A stretch of 64,000 bases of DNA from Micromonospora sp. 15K316 (GTDB lineage: Bacteria; Actinomycetota; Actinomycetes; Mycobacteriales; Micromonosporaceae). The position numbers were made by a program, and so were the translations under genes. Within the stretch, counting starts at the first letter, position 1; the number at the start of each line of letters is the position of its first letter. Below are positions 52,265 to 59,402 of the stretch, one piece after another. Where the stretch lies: assembly GCF_004348525.1 (NCBI RefSeq), contig NZ_SMKG01000002.1, positions 62,001 through 126,000 on the forward strand. Direction: 5' to 3'. Below the pieces are notes generated by a model, which saw nothing but the letters and a program-made list of their open reading frames with translations, was not told where the DNA came from and did not search any database.

Positions 52265-52600
52265 CTCCCCTCCCCCCTCTGCTCGGCCACGTGCCGGGGA
52301 AGGCCACCGTGCCCCGGCACGGCGAGACGGCCGGTGCTCCGACCAGCGGATGATCGACCCCGGACGTTTCGTGGCCCCAACACTGCCCGACCTGCGAAGT
52401 CGCGAAACATCACGATCACGCACACCCCGCGTGGCGATGACCACTCACGGTGATGCTCAGGCCCCGGCAACATCAGGGAAGTTGTCGCCTCCGGCACGCC
52501 CGAGACGACAACTTCGGGGAAGGTGCGCGGACGCTGACCGGATACGGCGGGCAGGTGCGGCCGCCCGACGGCGGAGGATCGGCCTCGACCGGGCAGCGAT
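52265..52600. promoter_or_regulatory. Upstream region of the lpqY operon with inverted repeat
   Basis: 336 bases between lpqY and the end of the RidA gene. GAAGTTGTCG (52478-52487) and CGACAACTTC (52506-52515) form a perfect 10-bp inverted repeat with an 18-base spacer; it may be the RidA terminator. No LacI-type operator like that at 37014 is present. Confidence 0.5.
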
Positions 52601-53005
52601 TCAGTCCTCGGCGACGGCAGCGACCGCTTCGATCTCGATCAAGAGGTCGGGCCGGAAGAGTCCGGCGACCTGAACGAGGGTGCTGGTCGGCGGTCGGTCG
52701 ACATCGACGAACTCGTCGCGCACGGCCCTGACCGTGGGCAGCGCCGACGTGTCGACGACGTAGAAGGTCAGCTTGAACACGTCGGCCCAGGTCGCGCCCG
52801 CCGCGGCCAGGGCGGCCCCGACGTTCTGCATGGCCTGGCGGGTCTGGGCAGCCCAGTCCCCGGCGGGCGCCGGCTCGCCGTTCCCCGCGATCGGGACCTG
52901 ACCGGACGTCCACACCAACCGGCTGCCCGCGGCGACACGAGCCACCTGGCTGTATCCGTTGGTGGGCGGCAGCGTCCGGGGCGTGGTCAACTCGATGTGC
53001 GTCAC
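52601..53005 (-). CDS. RidA-family protein
   Basis: 134 residues from GTG 53005. YjgF/RidA fold: GSRLVWTSGQVPIAGNGE, QTRQAMQNVGAALAAAGATW and DVFKLTFYVVD, and the C-terminal ATP-like RPPTSTLVQVAGLFRPDLLIEIEAVA, in which the enamine-site Arg is shifted. Trimeric deaminases of this family remove reactive enamines/imines or have related roles. Divergent from the VOC gene. Confidence 0.85.
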   Translation of the reverse strand: MTHIELTTPRTLPPTNGYSQVARVAAGSRLVWTSGQVPIAGNGEPAPAGDWAAQTRQAMQNVGAALAAAGATWADVFKLTFYVVDTSALPTVRAVRDEFVDVDRPPTSTLVQVAGLFRPDLLIEIEAVAAVAED

Positions 53006-53113
53006 ACCAGGAGCCTACGAAGCGGGCATCGAACCCCGCGCCCCCGACCCAGCCACGGCAGGCTGCCCCAATTAGTTTGCGGGGACGTCACATCCCTGCC
53101 GGATGATGGCACC

Positions 53114-53818
53114 GTGATCGCGCACTTCAAGGACCTCTGCCTCGACGCGGCCGACGCCCACCGGCTCGGCGCCTTCTGGGCCGGCCTCCTCGACGGGAAG
53201 CTGGTGGACCTCGGCGACGGCGACACCCGCGTCGACCCACGGGCCGCCCGGTCCGACGCCGAGTCGATCTGGATGAACACGGTGCCCGAACCGCGTACCG
53301 GCAAGACCCGCGTCCACCTCGACCTGCGGATGGCCGAGGCCGAACCGACGGCGCTGCTGGCGGCCGGGGCGACGCTGCTCCGCGAGCCGGACGCCGAGCT
53401 CGGCTGGTGGGTGCTGGCCGACCCGGACGGCAACGTCTTCTGCGCCTTCCCACCCGAGGAGGGCTCGCCACCCGGGCCGCTGGCGCTGGTCGTCGACGCG
53501 GCCGACCCGGTCGCGCAGACCACCTGGTGGGCCCGGATCGTGGGCGGCACTGTCGAGACCAGCGACGAGGGGTACGCGCGCCTGGTCGGCGCCGCCGGCC
53601 TCCCCTGGGACTACTGGATCTTCATGCCGGTGCCGGAGCGCAAGACGGTCAAGAACCGGATGCACTGGGACGTCGGGCTGGCCGACCCGGAGCCGACCGC
53701 CCTGATCGAGGCGGGCGCGACGCTGGTCCGAGCACGGGACGACAAGATCGACTGGTGGATCATGACCGACCCGGAAGGAAACGAGTTCTGCGCGTTCGCG
53801 CCGCGTCCCACCCAGTGA
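53114..53818 (+). CDS. Double VOC-domain protein
   Basis: 234 residues from GTG 53114; the upstream frame lacks support. Two tandem glyoxalase-like modules, each opening on a strand and ending in LADPDGNVFCAFP (first) and MTDPEGNEFCAFA (second). This is the CFP30-type actinobacterial VOC protein, function unknown; some bind antibiotics. Divergent from the RidA gene with about 108 bases between starts. Confidence 0.8.
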   Translation: MIAHFKDLCLDAADAHRLGAFWAGLLDGKLVDLGDGDTRVDPRAARSDAESIWMNTVPEPRTGKTRVHLDLRMAEAEPTALLAAGATLLREPDAELGWWVLADPDGNVFCAFPPEEGSPPGPLALVVDAADPVAQTTWWARIVGGTVETSDEGYARLVGAAGLPWDYWIFMPVPERKTVKNRMHWDVGLADPEPTALIEAGATLVRARDDKIDWWIMTDPEGNEFCAFAPRPTQ

Positions 53819-54004
53819 ACGACGACGCTACCCAGGCTCGGCCCGGTGCATTAGCTTTCTCCTAGCTCCACTGCCAGCGCGTACGCCGCCGACGTCGATA
53901 CGCCTCCGGCCGACCCCACCCCGCCCGATCGGTTGGTTCTCCCGGGAACACCCACCGCCGGTCCACCGGTTGGGCAGGATCGTCCGCAACGAGGAGGTGC
54001 CGTC

Positions 54005-54436
54005 GTGCAGGACACCCGCGCTCTCGCCCTGACGTTCGAGGTGAGCGGCCTGCCACCGGTCAAGACCGAGGCGCTGTCCATCTTCGCCGCCGGGCACCGG
54101 CAGGCGACGAGGGTCCGCGCCCTCCTCGAGGCGGCCCTGGCCGCGGCCCAGCACACCGGCTGGACCCCGCTCACCGGGCCGATCGAGGTGGACCTCGTGC
54201 TGCGCTGCCCGCCCGGGCACCGCACCTCCGACGCGAGCACCCTGCTCGGCGGCGTGTGCGCGGTGCTCCAGGACAAGAAGAGGGTGACCAACATCGGCCT
54301 CGCCCACCTCGGCGTCCTCGTGGACGTCGCGCTCTACACCGACGACCGGCAGATCCGCCGGCTGTCGTACGTCGAGCAGCCGGCAGAAGAGTTCTCGTAC
54401 CAGGTGCGGGTGGCCGCCGTACCGAACGTGGTTTGA
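54005..54436 (+). CDS. Unknown protein, possibly RusA-like
   Basis: 143 residues from GTG 54005, with GAGGAGG upstream. The middle and end (GPIEVDLVLRCPPG, TSDASTLLGGVCAVLQDK, YTDDRQIRRLSYVEQ) have the order of strands, Asp and the DDxQI motif seen in RusA-type Holliday-junction resolvases, but the usual DxDN motif is changed to SDAST. This is a weak resemblance. The gene is followed after 47 bases by another small unknown gene and probably forms an operon with it. Confidence 0.5.
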   Translation: MQDTRALALTFEVSGLPPVKTEALSIFAAGHRQATRVRALLEAALAAAQHTGWTPLTGPIEVDLVLRCPPGHRTSDASTLLGGVCAVLQDKKRVTNIGLAHLGVLVDVALYTDDRQIRRLSYVEQPAEEFSYQVRVAAVPNVV

Positions 54437-54483
54437 CCGACGTCTGCGGTGGGGTACCGCGGACGCCGACGAAGGGAGCGCCG

Positions 54484-54759
54484 ATGTCGGAGCCACATGT
54501 CACGCTCGACCCGCGCGGGCTGGACCCGGTGCAGCGGAAGCTGCGCGGCCCGCTGGAGGATCAGCTGACCTCGGCGCTCCAGGCAGCCACCGAACGGATC
54601 CGCGCCGGCTACGCCGGCGAGCCGGTCGAACAGGTCTGCCAACGGCTGCTCGACGAGACGCGGGCCGGCCTGCACCCGGACATCGCGGCCGGCTTCAACC
54701 CGGACATGGACGAGTTCTGCCGGGTCGCCGTGGCGATCGTCCGGGGCACCGCCGTCTGA
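54484..54759 (+). CDS. Small protein of unknown function
   Basis: 91 residues from ATG 54484 (AAGGGAGCGCCG upstream). Mostly helical, acidic, without Cys motifs or signal peptide; opens MSEPHVTLDPRGLDP. It follows the RusA-like gene in the same direction. No family recognised. Confidence 0.6.
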   Translation: MSEPHVTLDPRGLDPVQRKLRGPLEDQLTSALQAATERIRAGYAGEPVEQVCQRLLDETRAGLHPDIAAGFNPDMDEFCRVAVAIVRGTAV

Positions 54760-54769
54760 CCACCGCAGG

Positions 54770-55130
54770 CACCGCCGACTCCACCGGAGCTGGCGAGGAT
54801 GAGCCAGGTCGCAGGGGTGGTGCCGAGGGGTTCGTGGATGATGAGCTCCGCGCCGGCCGAGGTGCCGATCACCCCGGTCACCAGAACGGCGTAGACGTAC
54901 GTCGCGAGGCGCACCGCGCCCCGCGGACGGTGGTGTGCCGACCGGTCGACGAACTTGTCGGTCTGCAGCACGTAGATCTGCCAGAGCAGCAGCGCCGTGG
55001 CGATCGCCGTGAGGAGGGCGACGACCCGGGCGGGCGTGGATACCGCGCTGCCGAACTGCAGCGTCGCCATCAGTGCCAGTTCACCGAGGACCAGGATGGC
55101 GGTCTGCTGGTACCGCTCGGGGAAGTGGAT
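54770..55130 (-). pseudogene. LtrA-like membrane protein fragment
   Basis: A minus-strand frame with HFPERYQQTAILVLGELALM and three hydrophobic segments is the C-terminal part of a low-temperature-requirement A (LtrA)-type membrane protein (ER..TAILVLGE is its hallmark). It has no start of its own: on the upstream side it joins, out of frame, a different truncated gene at about 55125. Non-functional unless read through. Confidence 0.6.
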
Positions 55131-55535
55131 GCTCGGCGAAGTGCGTGTACGCCGGCACCTCCTGCCACAGCGCCTCGCTGTTCCCGCCCGGGTTGGTGGC
55201 GGCGATGCCGTACATGGTGGGGCCGATGGAGTAGACCCCGGTCGGCGTGGTCGGCACGCCCTCGGTGTGGTTGTCGCTGAACCCCTTCGCCCCGATCCTG
55301 GCAGGTATCGGGGCGAAGGCGTGCCACCAGCGACCCCGCACCTTCGCGTACGCCTCCAGGGTCGCGTAGGTGTCGGCGTAGCCGCTGGAGCCGACGATGA
55401 CGACCTGCGTGGTCTGTGGCGGCAGGGTCTTGAGCTGTGACGCCCGGTTGGCAAGTCCGACCGTCCCGCGCTTGTCCTTCGCGGACTCGCCGGTGGCGGT
55501 CGACGCGGTGGTCCCGCGCGGCGCAGCGGCGGCGG
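55125..55535 (-). pseudogene. Secreted L,D-transpeptidase-like gene, truncated at both ends
   Basis: The minus-strand frame includes QTTQVVIVGSSGYADTYATL, AFAPIPARIGAKGFSDNHTE and GVPTTPTGVYSIGPTMYGIA, the N-terminal half of actinobacterial L,D-transpeptidase (YkuD-like) domains. The catalytic HGxx..SxGC part is missing; the sequence switches to the LtrA fragment at about 55125. The signal peptide is also lost, as the frame runs into the DUF6176 gene. A chimeric scar of two genes. Confidence 0.55.
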
Positions 55536-55853
55536 TCAGAGACGCACGTCGAGCAGGAGGGGCGCCTCCACCTCGCCGTCGAGCACCTCGGCGAGAACGG
55601 CCTTGTGTTCGGCGTCGATCGGGAAGGGCGAATCCCGGAAGGCCTTCGCGGCCGCCTCGTAGTCGGCACACTCCACGACGTAGACGAAGACCGGTCCGTC
55701 TGCTGTCGAGAGGAGGAGACCCTGTTCGTGGGTGACGCCTTCGTTCACGAAGGTCTCCCGGATCTCGTCGGCCCGGCGCATGCCCTCGGCGAGCCAGGCC
55801 TTGAGCCGGTCGACCTTCTCCGGCCGCACCCGCGACACCTTGATCTTGATCAT
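55536..55853 (-). CDS. DUF6176 family protein
   Basis: 105 residues from ATG 55853, which has GGAGGGA seven bases upstream; the ATG at 55859 is too close to it. MIKIKVSRVRPEKVDRLKAWL with FVNEGVTHEQGLLLS and a C-terminal beta region is the DUF6176 pattern, a small dimeric ferredoxin-like fold. Function unknown. The downstream side is bordered by the L,D-transpeptidase remnant. Confidence 0.75.
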   Translation of the reverse strand: MIKIKVSRVRPEKVDRLKAWLAEGMRRADEIRETFVNEGVTHEQGLLLSTADGPVFVYVVECADYEAAAKAFRDSPFPIDAEHKAVLAEVLDGEVEAPLLLDVRL

Positions 55854-56441
55854 CGACATTCCCTCCACGCGTGCGGGCGGTGGCGGGACCACCAGGCTGA
55901 GCATGGTGACGAGCGAGCCGGCCCCGACCTGGCCAGGCTAGGTCACCACCAGCCTTCGGCTCACGGAGTGTGATGCAGGGCATCCCACCACGGTGTCCAA
56001 TAAGTGGGATGCTCCGGGGTGCGGCGGGCCCTACCGGACGGCCGTGTCGCTCTCGCCGCCACCTTCGCTGTGCGGGTCAGGGTCGGGTCCGCAACTCCCC
56101 GACCCTGACCCAACCGTCCGGTGTGGGTAGCGGGCATCGTCGTGGCGAAGGCGTGCGCGTGGCACGTCGCCCACGCCGGCTCACCATGACGAGCCGACCC
56201 GCGTGCACTCAGCTCCCTGTGCCCCACACCGAACTTCGTGCGCTCACGGCTCACCCCGAAGGGCCGCGAACGTCGGACCAGGTTAGGCACGGCCCGACGG
56301 GCCGGACAAGGCACGCTGCGGCGATCGCCGGGGTGATTACTGTCAACATCGAAAAGCGGCATGTCGACGTAACACGGCCGCCGCCGCGGGCGCTGTTCCG
56401 GTTCGAGGCGGGCTTTCCCGCCGACGCCGGGCCCGCGCTGC
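55854..56441. other. Intergenic region without recognised gene
   Basis: About 590 bases. No frame with a credible start and codon bias; contains the DUF6176 promoter. Nothing else recognised. Confidence 0.5.
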
Positions 56442-57152
56442 TCAGAAGTGCCGGAGCAGGTCGGGGAAGGCGGCCAGGCGCAGGACGTCGTGGTCGGTCG
56501 GGTCCAGCTCCTCGTCCTCCAGCACCCAGGTGTTCTCGTTCGGGATGAAGACCGCCTTCATGCCGGCGGCGCGGGCGGGGAGGATGTCGGAGCGCGGCGA
56601 GTTGCCGATCATCCACGCGTTGGCCGGGTCGAAGCCGTGCTCACCGGCGAGCCACCGGTACGTGTCGACGTCCTTCTCCCGCACGATGTGCGCGGCCCGG
56701 AAGTGGTGCAGCAGCCCGGAGCCGTCCAGCTTTCGCTGCTGCTCCTCCCGGTCGCCCTTGGTCAGCAGCAGCAGGTCGTGCCGACCGGCCAGCTCGTCCA
56801 GGGCGTCGGCCACCCCGGGCATCAGCTCGATCCGGCGTTCCACCAGCGCCACGGTCAACCGCTCGATCTCCCGCTGCTCGCCGTCGGTGGCCGGCCGCTC
56901 GCGCAGCCGCGCCAGGCACTCCCCCAGGCTGCGCAGGAAGACCTTGCTGCCATAGCCGTGCGCCACCGTGTTGGCCCGCTCGATGTCGTCGAGGATGGCC
57001 CGGATCTGCGTCCGGTCGAGGGTGGGGTGGTCGAGCCAGGCGAGGAAGTCGTCGATCACCCGCTCGAAGACGACGTTGTTCTCCCAGAGCGTGTCGTCGG
57101 CGTCGAAGACCAGCACCTGCGCCCGACGGCGACCGTTCCCGTCCCACGTCAT
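56442..57152 (-). CDS. HAD-family phosphatase
   Basis: 236 residues from ATG 57152, after GGGAGGGAAGACTC. HAD motif I VFDADDTLWENN (nucleophile Asp), motif II LLLLTKGD, motif III/IV GNSPRSDILPARAAGM. The helical cap between motifs I and II is of the C1 type, as in phosphoglycolate-like phosphatases and haloacid dehalogenases. The substrate is not known. Monocistronic. Confidence 0.9.
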   Translation of the reverse strand: MTWDGNGRRRAQVLVFDADDTLWENNVVFERVIDDFLAWLDHPTLDRTQIRAILDDIERANTVAHGYGSKVFLRSLGECLARLRERPATDGEQREIERLTVALVERRIELMPGVADALDELAGRHDLLLLTKGDREEQQRKLDGSGLLHHFRAAHIVREKDVDTYRWLAGEHGFDPANAWMIGNSPRSDILPARAAGMKAVFIPNENTWVLEDEELDPTDHDVLRLAAFPDLLRHF

Positions 57153-57286
57153 GAGTCTTCCCTCCCGTCCGGGCCGGCTCTCGACCCGAAGCCCCGACCG
57201 CGCCGGTCACCCGGCGGGTCGGCCCGTCCCGGGCGGGGACTCTAGTTCACCGGCCCGCGCCGGCCCAGCGAGTAACGCGCGTCCGC

Positions 57287-57880
57287 TCAGGGCCGGGGGA
57301 ACAACCGTTGCGCGATCAGCGTCTCCCGCTCCTCCTGTGTGCCCGGTCGCAGCCGGCCGCCCCGGGTCAGCATCACCAGGCCGTGCAGGACGCTCCAACC
57401 GACCTCGGCGAGGGTGTCCTGGTCGCGGCCCGCGGTCAGCGGGGCGAGCGCCGCCCGCAGCTCGGCGAAGGCCGCACGCGGGGCGGCCGGAACCGCGGCG
57501 GCGCCGAGCGTCAGGTCGGGGGTGTGGGCGAGCATGGCGTCGTAGACCTCGGGATTGGCGTACGCGAAGTCGAGGTAGACGCTCACCACGGCAGCCCAGG
57601 CCCGGCAGGGATCGGCGACGGCCTGACGCGCCTCGGTGAGCCGGGTGGTGAGGTCGGCGAAGCCGCGCAGGGCGACCGCGGCGATGATCGAGTCTGGGTC
57701 GGGAAAGCGCCGGTAGAGGCTCCCCACGTCGACGCCGGCCCGCTCCGCGACGCGGCGAGGGGTTACCGCAGCCCACCCCTCGATCTCCGCGAGCCGCGAA
57801 GCAGTCTCGACAATCAGCGCATCCCCGCCGTCGTCTGGTCCGGACACCCCGCCGAGCGTAGTGACCACCACGGAGCGCAT
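57287..57880 (-). CDS. TetR-family transcriptional regulator
   Basis: 197 residues from ATG 57880; a GTG a few codons inside is an alternative, as no clear ribosome site is visible. HTH at about 22-68 (ETASRLAEIEGWAAVTPRRV, AERAGVDVGSLYRRFPD). The ligand-binding C-terminal part is typical in length. It is transcribed in the same direction as, and 64 bases after, the flavoprotein gene, separated from it by a strong terminator. Confidence 0.85.
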   Translation of the reverse strand: MRSVVVTTLGGVSGPDDGGDALIVETASRLAEIEGWAAVTPRRVAERAGVDVGSLYRRFPDPDSIIAAVALRGFADLTTRLTEARQAVADPCRAWAAVVSVYLDFAYANPEVYDAMLAHTPDLTLGAAAVPAAPRAAFAELRAALAPLTAGRDQDTLAEVGWSVLHGLVMLTRGGRLRPGTQEERETLIAQRLFPRP

Positions 57881-57906
57881 CGGAGATGTGACGGATAGTC
57901 GACGAA

Positions 57907-57938
57907 GGGGTGGGTCGGCGAGCGCGCCGACCCACCCC
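57907..57938 (-). terminator. Strong hairpin terminator
   Basis: Perfect 14-bp stem (57907-57920 with 57925-57938, loop AGCG), immediately after the stop of the flavoprotein gene. Confidence 0.85.
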
Positions 57939-57944
57939 GGTCGG

Positions 57945-59309
57945 CTAGATCCCCAGCGCGTTGAAGAGGTAGAGCCAGATCTCGCTGCGCGTCGGAAACG
58001 CCGGGACGGCGTGCCGGAGCCGGCGGAGCGGAACCTCGCCGACGATCGCGATAGTGGCCGCGTGGAGGAACTCGGCCACCGCGGTGCCGGTGATGGTGAC
58101 GCCGACCAGCACGTCACGCTCCTCGTCGATCAGGAACCGGCTGGTGCCGCCGGCACCACCGGAGAACGCGCCGCCCGCGTTCCCCTCGGTCGGCACGTCG
58201 ACGACACGTACCCGCAGCCCCGCCGCCTCGGCGCTCGCCGTGGTGTGCCCCACCGCCGCGACCTGCGGCTCGGTGAAGATCACGCGGGGCGAGCCGAGGC
58301 CGTCGGCCAGGTGGGTGGCGACCATGTCCCGGCCGAGGATGTCGTCGGCCGCGATCGCCGCCTGGTACTTCGCCATGTGCGTGAACAGGGCGCGCCCGTT
58401 CAGGTCGCCCACCACGTACAGCCAGTTCAGGCCCGGGACCCGCATCCGCTCGTCGACGGTGACGTAGCCGGGCGACTCCACCCCGACGCTCGTCAGGCCG
58501 AGGTCGTCCGCCTGCGGCTCGCGCCCCACCGCGACCAGCACCTCGTCGGCGGTCACCGTGCTGCCGTCGTCCAACGTCACGGTCACCCGCGTGTCCTCGG
58601 TACGGCGGACGGCCGTCGCCCGCCGCCCGGTGCGCACGTCCACGCCCTGCTCGGCGAGGGACCTACCGACCTCGGCGCCGACGAAGTCCTCCTCCCGGGG
58701 CAGCAGCCCACGCCCACCCACCACGAGCGTGACGCGGGCACCGAGCGAGGTGTACGCCTGGCTCAGCTCCGCGCCGACCACCCCGCCGCCGATCACGATC
58801 AGCGACTCCGGGACCTCGCCGGAGGTCGTCGCCTCCCGGTTGGTCCACGGCTTCGCCTCGGCGAGCCCGTCGATCGGCGGAAGTGCGGGTCGGGTACCTC
58901 CGGCGAGCACGACCGCGAGACGCGCCTCCACGATCTCGTCGCCGACCGCGACCTGCTTCTCCCCGGCCAGCCGGCCCCAACCGCGGATCAGCTGGACGCC
59001 CCGGTCGGTCAACCAGGGCAACTGCCCGCTGTCGTCCAGGTCGCCGATGAGCTCGTCCCGGCGGCGCAGCACCGCCGGCACGTCCAGCGAGCCCACCGCG
59101 GCGGCGGCTCCCGGCACCCGGCTCGCCTCGGCGAGCAGCGCGCCCGGACGGATCAGCGCCTTCGACGGTATGCAGGCGTAGTAGGAGCACTCGCCGCCGA
59201 CCTTGTCCGCCTCCACGATCGCCACGTCCAGGCCGGCCTCGGCCAACCGGCCGGCCGCCACCTCACCGCCGGGGCCGGCGCCGACCACCACCACGTCAAA
59301 ACTGAGCAT
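57945..59309 (-). CDS. Class I pyridine nucleotide-disulfide oxidoreductase, atypical
   Basis: 454 residues from ATG 59309. FAD motif VVVGAGPGGEVAAGR, redox Cys pair in GGECSYYACIPSKAL, NAD(P) motif VIGGGVVGAE, and YVVGDLNG. In lipoamide dehydrogenases and mercuric reductases the C-terminus has HxHPT with the catalytic His; here it reads HAVPAFPTRSEIW, so that His is absent, while the first one is kept. The enzyme therefore belongs to an atypical branch, and its disulfide substrate is unknown. Lipoamide or mycothione reductase activity is unlikely without the base. Confidence 0.85.
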   Translation of the reverse strand: MLSFDVVVVGAGPGGEVAAGRLAEAGLDVAIVEADKVGGECSYYACIPSKALIRPGALLAEASRVPGAAAAVGSLDVPAVLRRRDELIGDLDDSGQLPWLTDRGVQLIRGWGRLAGEKQVAVGDEIVEARLAVVLAGGTRPALPPIDGLAEAKPWTNREATTSGEVPESLIVIGGGVVGAELSQAYTSLGARVTLVVGGRGLLPREEDFVGAEVGRSLAEQGVDVRTGRRATAVRRTEDTRVTVTLDDGSTVTADEVLVAVGREPQADDLGLTSVGVESPGYVTVDERMRVPGLNWLYVVGDLNGRALFTHMAKYQAAIAADDILGRDMVATHLADGLGSPRVIFTEPQVAAVGHTTASAEAAGLRVRVVDVPTEGNAGGAFSGGAGGTSRFLIDEERDVLVGVTITGTAVAEFLHAATIAIVGEVPLRRLRHAVPAFPTRSEIWLYLFNALGI

Positions 59310-59402
59310 GCTCGGATCCTCGTCCACCTGGCCGGCCCGTCGCCCCCGGGGGTCCGCCTGGTCCACGGGACCAGTGCCCCGGGCGGCGACGAATTGGCGG
59401 CG

